Below, piece after piece: positions 8,189 to 16,566 of a stretch of DNA of 52,249 nt. This stretch comes from Pirellulales bacterium (GTDB taxonomy: Bacteria > Planctomycetota > Planctomycetia > Pirellulales > JAICIG01), in contig JAICLL010000025.1 in NCBI GenBank assembly GCA_025927475.1, positions 1-52,249 of the forward strand, written 5' to 3'. The notes beneath the pieces are model-generated. The model saw nothing but the letters and a program-made list of their open reading frames with translations, searched no databases and was not told the origin of the DNA. Made by a program: the position numbers and the translations under genes. Each line of letters starts with the position of its first letter. The stretch's first letter is position 1.

Positions 8189-9706
8189 TCACGCTTCATC
8201 AAGGGGTTCGACGCTGAAGGAAAAATCTTCGCCCACCACCTGCGATTTTGGCCCCAGCCGCCCGCATTCAGCGGTGGGCACGCCATCGATCCGGAAAACC
8301 CTGGGCCCACGGCAAAACAGCCCCTCGCCTTGGCGATACAGCACCACTTGGCTGGACCAATCGCGGCAAACGACGTGATTTCCCGCGGCGGCGCCCAAAA
8401 CACACGAATCGGCCAATAATAAGATGGCGTCAGACGAGGGCTGCGTGCGGTGATGGCTGACGAACTCCAGCCGCGCGGTGGCGCTCAAGGGGTGCGGCCG
8501 GCGGAATCGCAGCCGCACGTTGCCCCCCAACTCGATCTGGCAGCCATCGGTCAATATCGTGGCCCGCTCAACCGGTCGCCCATCGAGCCGCACCGAGCGG
8601 ATTGGCTCAATCAGATAGCTTTCGCCATCGCGGCGGATTTTCGCATGGCGGCGCGAGACATCGCCCAAAATGGGAATATCGACCGGGCCGTCTTCGACCG
8701 GCTGGCCGAGCAGCACTTCGTTGCCGGTGCAAACCAGATATCCGCCCACGCCATCCACCCACAACAAGAATCGCCGGCCAGGGGAGGGTGATGGGTTTTC
8801 CATGTGATTTTTTGTGCGATTCACAAACTCAGCAGCGATCTGCTCCGACGGCTGGCGGCCGGGGCGGAGCCTTGGCGATGCCCCGGTTAGCATCTCACCG
8901 GGGCATCGCCTGGCCGAAATCGCCGCTTGCACGAGTTGAGCGGATTCATGGCCAGGTTTTGCGCCATCCACCGGACGAACGAACCGCCGCGGCACTCCGG
9001 CTCTCGCATTCATTCCCGCCATTGTCCACGCGCGGCGACGGGCGTCGCGGGCAGGCTCATGATCGGGGCAAAGTTCCAAAATCGCTTCGGCGTGCCGGAG
9101 CGCATCGGTCCAAAGTTCGCCCAGCAGAGCCTCGTGCAGTTGAGCACTCAATCGGCGGCATTCGGCTCCTTTTACCCTACACGCGCTGCGTGCGTCTTCC
9201 AAACCCTGAACCGCCGGCGCCAACGCGGCGGCCGCCGCCAGCTCTTGCTCGGCACGCGCAAATTCGCCGGTCCGGCAATGCCGCTGGGCAACAAGCACTC
9301 GCCGAGCGGCCTCGCGCAGTGCTCGGGCCGGCCGCGTCAGCGAGGCCCGCTCCGCCAGCTCATCCAGTCGCGCCACGGCGGCGGCCGGCTCGCCCGCCGC
9401 CAGATAGTCTTCGGCCTCTCGCATGCGCCGCTCGATGAGGTTTTGCCGCAGTTGGGCAACGCGGTCGGCGTCGGCGCCCCAGGTGCGGGCCATCGCCAGA
9501 TCACGGCAACCGGCGGAAGTCTGTCCCACCGCCAGCCGCCGTTCTGCCCGGCGTGCCAGCTCGGCGGCCACCTTGGCCAGCAGCTTTTTGGCGGGCAAAA
9601 ACTTGCCCAGCTCGCCGTCGCCCAAAAGTGCGCCGGCCTCTTCCAGGCGGCCGCCGCGAAAAGCTTCCTCGGCGGCCCGCAGCTTGATTCGCCAAGATGA
9701 AAACAT
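8189..9706 (-). CDS. FHA-domain protein with helical repeat N-terminus
   Basis: In this 505-residue protein, residues 1-240 are Ala/Leu/Arg-rich helices with a TPR-like spacing (for example GRLEEAGALLGDGEL, EDYLAAGEPAAAVARLDELAE and TGEFARAEQELAAAAAL). Residues about 325-405 form an FHA domain with LLGQ, the phosphothreonine-binding SRRHA motif, and LDGRPVERATILTDGCQIELG. The final 100 residues look like a second, more divergent beta-sandwich. FHA domains bind phosphothreonine, so the adjacent kinase is the likely source of its ligand. The linker at about residues 260-285 is encoded by a repeat element (8851-8915) found elsewhere only between genes. Confidence 0.85.
   Translation of the reverse strand: MFSSWRIKLRAAEEAFRGGRLEEAGALLGDGELGKFLPAKKLLAKVAAELARRAERRLAVGQTSAGCRDLAMARTWGADADRVAQLRQNLIERRMREAEDYLAAGEPAAAVARLDELAERASLTRPARALREAARRVLVAQRHCRTGEFARAEQELAAAAALAPAVQGLEDARSACRVKGAECRRLSAQLHEALLGELWTDALRHAEAILELCPDHEPARDARRRAWTMAGMNARAGVPRRFVRPVDGAKPGHESAQLVQAAISARRCPGEMLTGASPRLRPGRQPSEQIAAEFVNRTKNHMENPSPSPGRRFLLWVDGVGGYLVCTGNEVLLGQPVEDGPVDIPILGDVSRRHAKIRRDGESYLIEPIRSVRLDGRPVERATILTDGCQIELGGNVRLRFRRPHPLSATARLEFVSHHRTQPSSDAILLLADSCVLGAAAGNHVVCRDWSSQVVLYRQGEGLFCRGPRVFRIDGVPTAECGRLGPKSQVVGEDFSFSVEPLDEA
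8851..8915. repeat. Palindromic repeat embedded in frame in the FHA gene
   Basis: The core is a perfect inverted repeat with 14-base arms at 8874-8887 and 8897-8910 (GGCGATGCCCCGGT and its complement) around 9 bases. The flank (GAGCCTTGGCGATGC) matches the intergenic copies at 17705-17719, 17813-17827 and, with changes, about 47361-47375. Read on the minus strand it encodes ARRCPGEMLTGASPRLRPG in the FHA protein linker without a stop. Confidence 0.85.
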
Positions 9707-9761
9707 GATGGAAGCGGCGCAGGGTTGGAAACTCGTTTCGTTCAGACGATCAAACAGCTCT

Positions 9762-9864
9762 GTAGGGTGGGCCGAGCGCAGCGAGTCCCACCATTGGCCG
9801 CATCATCGTTGCCGCGCCAAGTCACCGCCGGAAGATGGGACTCGCTACGCTCGGCCCACCCTAC
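9762..9864. repeat. MITE-like inverted-repeat element, copy 1
   Basis: Two 29-base arms (9762-9790 and 9836-9864) are reverse complements with one mismatch and begin GTAGGGTGGGCCGAG. The 45-base interior is unrelated to that of the second copy at 52116-52217. Conserved ends with a variable centre suggest a small non-autonomous mobile element or a REP doublet. It lies upstream of the FHA gene. Confidence 0.85.
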
Positions 9865-9963
9865 GGCCTTCCGCACACCGTGACCTATCTTGATTGTCAA
9901 AACCGATCAGAGAGCACGATCCGTCGGAATGCGATCATTCGTCGAATCGAAAGCACTCCGTCG

Positions 9964-10755
9964 CTAATCGGCCGCCACCTCGACGGCGCGCTGCTCGCCA
10001 AAATACTCTGCGACTTCCTCCACGATATTCTCCGGGGCCTGCTCGGTCACCGGAATCTCGTCGCCCAAGGCGCCTTCGGCATTCACCAGCTTTTCGGCTA
10101 CGGTCAGCCGCGTCCGCAGGTCGGTCACCAATTCCTTGACGCGCGACAACTGGCTGTCGTCGAACTTGTAATCGCTGGTCGTTTGGGCCGCCTCGACCAT
10201 CTTCAGCCGGGCTTCGAGGTGCTCGACATCGACTTCCAACTGCCGCTTGGCGTCGAGCATGCCCGCCAGTTTGTTGCGGGCGGCTTCCAGGCTGCGCTCG
10301 CGGGCGGCGTGCATCTCTTTCAGGCTGGCCAGCGTGGCGTCTTTGGTTTTGAACCGCTCGAAGCGATTGGCCAGGTCGACCTTCACCCGGTCGGCGGTGT
10401 AGCGGTGGCCGGCATATTGAAAATGGCTGTTGCCGGTCGAAAGATCGTCCTTCAATTTCATCAACTCGCCGCGGTCTTTGGCCAAGCGGTTTTCGGACTC
10501 ATGAATCTGCTTGTCGAGCCGTTCGACTTCGACTTCTTCCTTGGCGATGACGTGCATGTTTTTGCGGATGTCGGGCACCAGGTCTTTCACCATCCGCCGC
10601 GCCCGCTGGATCTCAAATTCGATCGGCACGCTGCTTTTGACCGATTCTTTGACCCACCCCGCCGAGGTGCAAACATAGCTGGCGGCTTCTCGTCCGAACA
10701 GCACCAGGCTGACCAACGTGGCGGCCGCCCCTCCCAAAATCAACTTTTTGACCAT
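9964..10755 (-). CDS. Membrane-anchored coiled-coil protein, function unknown
   Basis: The ATG at 10755 is chosen because AAGGAG lies 7 bases upstream (complement of 10763-10768) and the protein then starts MVKKLILGGAAATLVSLVLF, an N-terminal membrane anchor. The product has 263 residues. Residues 35-240 are charged heptad-like helices (for example VEVERLDKQIHESENRLAKD and AARNKLAGMLDAKRQLEVDV), typical of a long coiled coil. It ends in an acidic tail. No enzymatic motif is seen. It is the first gene of the minus-strand run and is divergent from the Rrf2 regulator, with 170 bases between the two starts. Confidence 0.75.
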   Translation of the reverse strand: MVKKLILGGAAATLVSLVLFGREAASYVCTSAGWVKESVKSSVPIEFEIQRARRMVKDLVPDIRKNMHVIAKEEVEVERLDKQIHESENRLAKDRGELMKLKDDLSTGNSHFQYAGHRYTADRVKVDLANRFERFKTKDATLASLKEMHAARERSLEAARNKLAGMLDAKRQLEVDVEHLEARLKMVEAAQTTSDYKFDDSQLSRVKELVTDLRTRLTVAEKLVNAEGALGDEIPVTEQAPENIVEEVAEYFGEQRAVEVAAD

Positions 10756-10833
10756 GACACCACTCCTTCTAAGCGGCCCATCGACGAGCCGAGAAACCAG
10801 GAAACGGCGGCCCGCGCGAGCCGCGCTCATAAC

Positions 10834-10849
10834 GTGACTTCGCCGTCAC
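10834..10849. promoter_or_regulatory. Small dyad in the divergent promoter region
   Basis: GTGAC-TTCGCC-GTCAC sits between the divergent coiled-coil and Rrf2 genes. Rrf2 proteins are dimeric and often autoregulate from such regions, so this could be an operator. The 5-base arms are too short for more than a weak suggestion. Confidence 0.2.
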
Positions 10850-10915
10850 TTGAGCGATCTTGGGAGTTTCGTGGGATTTTGCCGCCTGACATGCCCTGCC
10901 GGGGTCGATTATGAT

Positions 10916-10919
10916 GGAG
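10916..10919 (+). promoter_or_regulatory. Ribosome binding site deciding the rrf2 start
   Basis: GGAG lies 6 bases before the ATG at 10926. ATGs at 10911 and 10914 overlap or precede this site and have no site of their own, and the protein from 10926 starts MISQTAEYALRA, the usual Rrf2 N-terminus. Confidence 0.6.
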
Positions 10920-10925
10920 AGTCTC

Positions 10926-11369
10926 ATGATTTCTCAAACTGCCGAATACGCCTTACGGGCGGTGGTCTTTCTGGCTGACCGCGCCGACGTCCCGCAAACC
11001 ACCCAGCAGATTGCCAAAGTCACCTGCGTGCCGGCGGGCTATTTGGCCAAAGTCATGCAGGGTTTGCGACGGGCCGGGCTGGTGGCCGCGCAACGCGGAT
11101 TACACGGCGGCTTCACCCTGGCCCGGCCCGCCGACGAGCTGACCGTGCTCGATGTGGTGCGAGCGGTCGATCCCTTGCCGCGAATCGAGCGGTGCCCGTT
11201 GGGCCTCTCGGGGCACCAGACCCTCTGCCCGCTGCATCGCCGTCTCGATGGGGCGGTGGCCCTGGTCGAAAAAGCCCTGAGCGAATCGACCATCGCCGAG
11301 TTGCTGACCGAGCCGAAACGCGGCAAAGGCCCCAAGCCGCTGTGCAGTCTCACCTCGTCCGATGGGTAG
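10926..11369 (+). CDS. Rrf2-family transcriptional regulator
   Basis: This 147-residue winged-helix protein of the Rrf2 family (IscR, NsrR, CymR) begins MISQTAEYALRAVVFLA, has a recognition helix around VPAGYLAKVMQGLRRAGLV, and the wing GLHGGFTLARP. The region that holds the Fe-S ligands in IscR/NsrR contains Cys90, Cys101 and His104 (ERCPLGLSGHQTLCPLH), plus Cys34. That is fewer cysteines than the Cys3 set of IscR, so a cluster with mixed ligands or a thiol/redox switch is possible but unproven. It is divergent from the coiled-coil gene. No cysteine or iron-sulfur biosynthesis genes are nearby to name its regulon. Confidence 0.9.
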   Translation: MISQTAEYALRAVVFLADRADVPQTTQQIAKVTCVPAGYLAKVMQGLRRAGLVAAQRGLHGGFTLARPADELTVLDVVRAVDPLPRIERCPLGLSGHQTLCPLHRRLDGAVALVEKALSESTIAELLTEPKRGKGPKPLCSLTSSDG

Positions 11370-11498
11370 CAACGCTACGGATCGCGGGGCACTGGGTTTT
11401 GTCGCAGGAGCCTTGATCGTCTGCCAGAAAGCGAGGCGTCCCGCTGGGCTGAGCGCGGTGATTCCGCTACGTGGTCATGGCGATTATACGACGCCCTG

Positions 11499-11989
11499 GT
11501 GCTCGTGGCGCTCCCAATTCTCGTCCGATGGGTTCTGAAAGATCCGGATAATGGGCGCTATTCGCGTGCTGCGCTCCATTTCTACTGGTGGCGTCGGTGG
11601 GCAACTTCACATTGCTGGTATTTCCCTTTCAGTACAGCGCATTGGGCAAGCTGGTGCGGACGCCGCTGCCCGCGGTGCGGCCTCTCGAAACCATCAAATG
11701 GTCCCATTTTTTTATCCGGCACGCCAATATTGGACCGCTAGCGTGGATGCTCTTTAAAGAGGGCATTGGCATCAAGATCGAAATCCTCGGCGATGTTTTC
11801 CTGCCCTTGGAAGAGATCGACACCATCGAACTTGGAGCTGGCTTTATGGACTACATGAGCGTCGTTTGCCACCATTGCCCGGAGCTAAGAGGACCTCTCC
11901 AAGTCCCAAACCATGTTGCGCAAATCATGGCCGCGTACTATCCAGACAAGTTGTTGGTGCCGGCCGAGGCTGCGGAGGAAGGCCGATGA
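11499..11989 (+). pseudogene. Possible frameshifted gene for a small membrane-associated protein
   Basis: Two overlapping frames look coding in succession. From the GTG at 11499 one frame reads LVALPILVRWVLKDPDNGRY, with a plausible membrane helix, to about 11585. From about 11588 another frame reads ASVGNFTLLVFPFQYSALGK and continues to the stop at 11989 with well-formed text such as EILGDVFLPLEEIDTIELG. The second frame alone has only a GTG start with no clear ribosome site and a stop shortly before it. A single frameshift near 11580 would join them. I do not recognise the family. It may instead be a real 133-residue gene from 11588. Confidence 0.4.
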
Positions 11990-12087
11990 GGTCCCCTTCG
12001 CGTTCCCCAGACACACGGCTCTCGCCCCTACAAATTCGATCGATCCGCGCGGGCGGCCCGATCGGCAGTATTGCACAGTACTTCACT

Positions 12088-12383
12088 CTAAAACGCCAGC
12101 GTGCCGGCAAAGGCGGCTTGGTAGGTCACCTCAAGGGGAATGTTGATGTAACGATCGGCGGCGAAAAAAAGCGGCATCTTGTGCAGCCACCGCCCGACCG
12201 CGAGCTGCTCGACAAACACCTCGGCCGGCGGACTGGCGTTCCAGGCGGCCCACGATGAACGGCTCGCCGGGCGGTAAATCGTAAGGCTCGTCCAGATCGT
12301 CGAATCACTCGCGGATCGCGCCGTGCATCCCCTGCGGATCGAACTCTCCGGGCGGCCAAAGATCGACCAGCACCGCCTCACCG
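12088..12383 (-). pseudogene. Remnant of a conserved hypothetical gene (C-terminal part)
   Basis: Reading leftward from 12383, the text LVDLWPPGEFDPQGMHGAIR is followed by an in-frame TGA (complement of 12305-12307), then DDLDEPYDLPPGEPFIV, then a shift into the frame ending FAADRYINIPLEVTYQAAFA. The three pieces read like consecutive segments of one protein, so this is a decayed gene with one stop and at least one frameshift and no N-terminal half. From memory this family recurs in planctomycetes without a known function. Its truncated end abuts the response regulator gene. Confidence 0.6.
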
Positions 12384-12782
12384 AGGCTTGGGCGCCAGAG
12401 CGCTTTCTGCCTGCCCGAAGCGAGAGACCGCTTCGCGAATCGCCTCGTCCAGGCTCTGCAAGGTCACGGGCTTGCTGAGATAAACCTCAATCGGCTCTTG
12501 CTGGCGCACCACGTGATCGAAGTCGGGATGGCCCGAGAGCAAGATAACGGGCATCGGCCGGGTGGCCCGCAATTCTTCGGCGGTCGCCAGCCCGTCGAGC
12601 ACTGGCATCTCCAGGTCGATGATGGCCAACTCGGGCGGTGCGCCCTGGCACTGGTCGAGCAGTTGCTGGCCGTTTTCGGCCTGGCCCACCACACGGTGCC
12701 CCAGAGCGGCCAACATCGCGCGCAGTGTGGCGCGCGTGAACGCCTCATCATCGGCGATGCTAATCGTTAAGGAACGCGTCAT
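12378..12782 (-). CDS. Single-domain response regulator (CheY-like receiver)
   Basis: The start at MTRSLTISIADDE gives 134 residues, which is one receiver domain and no output domain. The acidic pocket (ADDE), the phosphoacceptor Asp in IIDLEMPVLDG, the switch Ser in LLSGHPDF and the conserved Lys in LSKPV are all present, so it should be phosphorylatable. The last dozen residues (ESALAPKPR) extend into the flanking gene remnant and may be recent. It lies 50 bases downstream of the sigma factor gene on the same strand. No histidine kinase is encoded nearby. Confidence 0.88.
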   Translation of the reverse strand: MTRSLTISIADDEAFTRATLRAMLAALGHRVVGQAENGQQLLDQCQGAPPELAIIDLEMPVLDGLATAEELRATRPMPVILLSGHPDFDHVVRQQEPIEVYLSKPVTLQSLDEAIREAVSRFGQAESALAPKPR

Positions 12783-12832
12783 AGCCTTCGGCGCATAAAA
12801 AAACCCCAACGGCGCGCGGGCCGGTGGAGCTT

Positions 12833-14245
12833 TCACAACTCATCCGCTCTGATTCTATGTTTTTCGTCCCAATCGAGAAAGCCCTGTAAACGGCGGCTTT
12901 GCGCGGGGTGGCGCAAGCGGGTCACCGCCCGCGACTCGATCTGACGGACCCCCTCTTTGGTAATGGACAACAGCCGGCCGACCTCGTCGAGCGTGCGCTG
13001 CTGCCCGTCCAACAGACCATAGCGCAGCACAATCACCGTCCGCTGGCGGTCGTTCAATTCGGTCAAGACATCGGCCAGCCGCTGTTTCAACTGACCATGC
13101 GTCACGGCTTGCAGCGGCGTGTGCGACCGGCTGTCTTGAATCAACTCGCCAACCGCCGCCCCCTCGTCCGCGTCGAGCGGGCGATCGAGCGACAGCGGCT
13201 CGCGATGGATTCTGAGCACATGATCGGCTTGTTCGGGCGAGAGGCCGGCCAACTCGGCCACCATCTCGACGTCGGGGCGGACGCCGTGTCGCTCGACCAG
13301 CGTCCGCACGGCGCCTTGCATCCGCCGCCAGTGCTCGACAATGCGATCGGGCAAGCGGATCATCCTGCCCTGCGTGTGCACCGCCTCTTTGATCGCTTGC
13401 CGCACCCACCAGGTGGCATAAGTACCGAATTTTCCCTTGCGCGGATCCCAGCGATCGACGGCGTGCAGCAGCCCGGCGCTGCCCTCTTGAATCAGGTCCA
13501 AGAAGCCGACGCCGCGGTGCCGATAGCGCTTGGCCAACGCCACCACCAGCCGCAAATTGCGCGATACCAAATACTGCTTGGCCTGCTCATACTCATTTTC
13601 GTGCCGCCGGCAGCGTGCCATGTGCCGACGCAAGGCCGCGGGCGTGTCGAGCGTCAGCCATCGGAGCGGACACAGTTCGCGGTTGATCGACCGGGCGTCG
13701 TCGCTTGCCCCGCGCTCATGCAGCCGGCGATGTTCTTGAGCCAGCCGCTCGATCTTCGCCGCCACGTCGCTAAGCTGCCGCTGCCAATGCTGGAGCTGCC
13801 GAGGGCGCAACCGCAATTGTCCAACCGCCGCGGCCGCGGTACGACGGCGGTGTTTGATCGCCCGGCGGGCCGCTCGCCGCTGTTCGGCGGTCGCATGTTT
13901 GCTGATCATGGTCGCAAAATCTCGCCGATTGCCACGCTCGGTCTTGATCAGCTCCTTCAAGACCAACGGCAACAGCTTGGTCACCCGCCCTCGTTCGGCG
14001 GTGTCGGTCGTCGCAAAGCCGATGGTGTGATCGAGCCGGGCCTGCCGGCGTCGCAGCCGCCGCAGCAACTTGGCCACGCGGCGGAGTACAAAATCGCTTT
14101 GCAAAATGCAACGGCTGAGGCGCCTGCGTGAACGCATGAGCGCTTCGGCCGCCGCCGACTCTTCGGCGGCGGTAGGACGCGGAAAGCGAGACAGTTGACC
14201 GAGATACGTCTGAATCGCTTCGCTTTGGTCGTGGGAGTATTTCAT
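12833..14245 (-). CDS. RpoD-like sigma-70 factor with unusual basic middle region
   Basis: This is a 470-residue sigma-70 protein. A region 1.2-like start (QSEAIQTYLGQLSRFPRPTA) is followed by an Arg-rich helical stretch (about 40-215, for example LRRVAKLLRRLRRRQ and RRAARRAIKHRRRT). Region 2 (about 215-300) has LIQEGSAGLLHAVDRWDPRK and TYATWWVRQAIKEAV; region 3 follows. Region 4 (about 395-450) has LNDRQRTVIVLRYGLLDGQQ and ITKEGVRQIESRAVTRLR. It has no long region 1.1, so it is probably a group 2/3 alternative factor and not the housekeeping one. The basic insertion between 1.2 and 2 is not standard. It is followed by the response regulator, suggesting joint control of a stress response. Confidence 0.9.
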   Translation of the reverse strand: MKYSHDQSEAIQTYLGQLSRFPRPTAAEESAAAEALMRSRRRLSRCILQSDFVLRRVAKLLRRLRRRQARLDHTIGFATTDTAERGRVTKLLPLVLKELIKTERGNRRDFATMISKHATAEQRRAARRAIKHRRRTAAAAVGQLRLRPRQLQHWQRQLSDVAAKIERLAQEHRRLHERGASDDARSINRELCPLRWLTLDTPAALRRHMARCRRHENEYEQAKQYLVSRNLRLVVALAKRYRHRGVGFLDLIQEGSAGLLHAVDRWDPRKGKFGTYATWWVRQAIKEAVHTQGRMIRLPDRIVEHWRRMQGAVRTLVERHGVRPDVEMVAELAGLSPEQADHVLRIHREPLSLDRPLDADEGAAVGELIQDSRSHTPLQAVTHGQLKQRLADVLTELNDRQRTVIVLRYGLLDGQQRTLDEVGRLLSITKEGVRQIESRAVTRLRHPAQSRRLQGFLDWDEKHRIRADEL

Positions 14246-14487
14246 GGTGGTGAAGCTCTATTGCATTTCGCGCGCCAACATGCGGCCTGGGCGGCAAAGC
14301 TTGGCTGCTTCGCCGTCTCGAAATCAGATGGCATTGCGTATGCAAGATTCGCCGCCGGGCCAGTCAGGCCACCATTCGGCACTTCCCGTCTCAAGCGGCC
14401 GATGGTGGGCGGAGTCAGTGAAAGATGTCATGCAGGGGCCACGGAGCTTTCCGGGAAGGAGTCTCTGGCGGGGCGGAGGACAAACCA

Positions 14488-16218
14488 ATGAGGCGCTTTT
14501 CTTGGACGTGGTGTCTGGCGGTGTGGGGGTCGCTCGTCTGTTGCGGGCAGGCCGCAAACAAGGTTGGCAAGCCGCCGGTTGGCCCGGCGCCCGTTGTCTC
14601 GGCCATTGAGCGGCTCGAAGCGTGGCTGGCCGGTGGGCCCCATGTGGAGGGATGGCGCGGCTATTTGCAACTCGATGCGCTACGAAACGGGCTGGCCCGA
14701 CCTGGCGGCGCTGATCTGGCTGCCGCGGAGACGACGCTGCGGCGGCTCTGCCAAAACCAGCCGGGGCTGGAATTGCCGCCGTTTCTCGATTTGCGAACGG
14801 CGCTGGAAGGCTGGCTAGCGCGTGCCGCTTTGCCCGATAGCGCGAGGCTGAAGGCGGTCACCGATTCCTTGCAACAGCGGCTGTTGGCCGCGCAGGGCAC
14901 GAACCAGAGTCACGCGCCGCTACGGCTTGTCGCCGAACAACGGCCGACCGACGAAGCTCTGCGTGCGCAGCGCGAGTTCTCCAATCGTCTCACAATCCTC
15001 CGGGTATTGCTTGCCAGCTATGCGCGCGATCCATCGCCCTGGCTGGCCGATGAAATCGGCGCCACGCTCGATTGGCTCAGCGGCAGCGGCAAAGCCGAAC
15101 CGTTGGTGGCCGCGGTACGTGATTACTATGGACATCCGAATGTTTGGATCGAGGTCTCCGAGCGGGCGTTGGCCAGCGGCGTCGAAGGCGACATCGAGCG
15201 GATCACCGCCGTCGAAGATTTCATTCTCGGCACCGCGGTGCGCGGGCAGGGAAACACCAAGGCCACCAAGACCCTGATCTTCGCTCCCCACGACGAGCGG
15301 GCTGTCTTGCGATTGCGCGTCAGCGGAACCATCGACACGACGACGCTCGGGCGGAACGGTCCGGCGCGAATCCACAGTCGGGCGCGCACCGCCTTCTCCG
15401 CCGAAAAGGACTTTTGGTTGAGCGAACGCGGGCTTCAGGCATTGCCGACTGTGTGTGCGGCCGAAACCACCACGCTCTCAGCCAACGTCAGCGCGGTGTC
15501 GCCCGGAGTGCGCGGCAGAATCGTTAAACGGGTGGCCCAGCGGCAAGTGCAGCAGAAAAGGGCCCAGGCCGATCAGATCGCCGCGCGTCACGCGGAAGAC
15601 GAGATCCGCGAACTGGTCGATCAGGAGGCCAGCGAATTGGTGTCGCACATCGACCGCTGCGCCGTCGCTCCTCTGCTGACCTTGGCAAAGGGTTCCGCCG
15701 GGGCGGTGCAATTGCGGTTTTGCTCCGGCAAAGGGCTGTTGCGCATCGGTGTCGTATTCGGCCCGCTGGGTGCGCCGCCGGACGAGCTAAACTTGCCGCT
15801 CCTTTCGGGCCTGGCGCTGCGTTGGCATTCGTCGGTGGGAGAGCGGCTGATGCAGTATCGCGCCATGAAGGTGGTCATGGCAAGCTTGCAGCCCAGCAAT
15901 CCGTTGACCGAGCGGCTGGGGGCGATCGTACCGACGAGTCTTGTCAAAGCGGTGAGCCCGCCGCAGCTTGTTCAAGCGTCGCCCGCCGCGTCTGCGCCAT
16001 CACCCGGACCATCGGCTGCGTTCACTTTCACGGAGCGATTGGAAGATGCGCTGCAGCGATGTCTGCGCGAGTGGTTCGAGCCCGAAATCACGTCCAGAGG
16101 CATCGCTCTTCGCGACGGTCGCTGGGGCACGCTCGCCCCCGGCGGCCCGGGTTTCGAGTGGATTTCCGTCGCCTGGAATTCACCTGGGCGACACGTCGAA
16201 CCGCAAGCCCCCCGCTAG
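14488..16218 (+). CDS. Secreted protein of unknown function
   Basis: The start at MRRFSWTWCLAVWGSLVCCG gives a signal peptide with likely cleavage after CGQA and a mature protein of about 555 residues. Residues 40-200 are helical with repeated Leu/Ala patterns. Residues 240-330 include beta-rich text (TKTLIFAPHDERAVLRLRVS), and about 390-420 is a charged helix (RQVQQKRAQADQIAARHAED). A Pro/Ser/Ala-rich stretch lies at about 505-530. No catalytic motif was recognised. It is divergent from the sigma factor gene across about 240 bases of non-coding DNA that probably hold both promoters, and is followed by a 348-base gap before moxR. Confidence 0.7.
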   Translation: MRRFSWTWCLAVWGSLVCCGQAANKVGKPPVGPAPVVSAIERLEAWLAGGPHVEGWRGYLQLDALRNGLARPGGADLAAAETTLRRLCQNQPGLELPPFLDLRTALEGWLARAALPDSARLKAVTDSLQQRLLAAQGTNQSHAPLRLVAEQRPTDEALRAQREFSNRLTILRVLLASYARDPSPWLADEIGATLDWLSGSGKAEPLVAAVRDYYGHPNVWIEVSERALASGVEGDIERITAVEDFILGTAVRGQGNTKATKTLIFAPHDERAVLRLRVSGTIDTTTLGRNGPARIHSRARTAFSAEKDFWLSERGLQALPTVCAAETTTLSANVSAVSPGVRGRIVKRVAQRQVQQKRAQADQIAARHAEDEIRELVDQEASELVSHIDRCAVAPLLTLAKGSAGAVQLRFCSGKGLLRIGVVFGPLGAPPDELNLPLLSGLALRWHSSVGERLMQYRAMKVVMASLQPSNPLTERLGAIVPTSLVKAVSPPQLVQASPAASAPSPGPSAAFTFTERLEDALQRCLREWFEPEITSRGIALRDGRWGTLAPGGPGFEWISVAWNSPGRHVEPQAPR

Positions 16219-16566
16219 GAACTGGCCAATTTCCCTTTATGATATAAAGTGAATGGCGATATTGCACCGCCGGCGCAGACGACCGGCTCCTAGCCCAACA
16301 GGGCCGGTAAGAATCAAGGCTTACCAACTTGCGGTCCCCATCCGCCTCGTGGCAGGCCCATCGCGGTCTCCGCTCTTTCCGGCGCTTTTTTGATCCGGGG
16401 ACAAACCATAACTTGGCGATTCGCGAGCAGCATGCCCGCGATTGGACCGGAAAGATGTCGTAATTACGCCGTAGGGACGGCCCACTACCTCGCATTACCA
16501 ATCTCCAGTTGGTTAGAATATGCCTGAAACGGAACTTACGCCCCCATCTGACCAAGAGGCCCGCCT
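16219..16566. other. 348-base intergenic region before moxR
   Basis: No coding sequence is supported on either strand. The first part is locally AT-rich (about 16231-16263, TTATGATATAAAG), unusual for this window. The rest has mixed composition with a short GC-rich hairpin (CCGGC...GCCGG, about 16285-16309). It probably carries the moxR operon promoter, but I cannot place -35/-10 boxes with confidence. Confidence 0.4.

Noticed and set aside
12899-14131. 410-residue open frame on the plus strand opposite the sigma factor
   Set aside because: The sense-strand protein has complete sigma regions 2 to 4; the antisense product has composition typical of GC-rich shadows.
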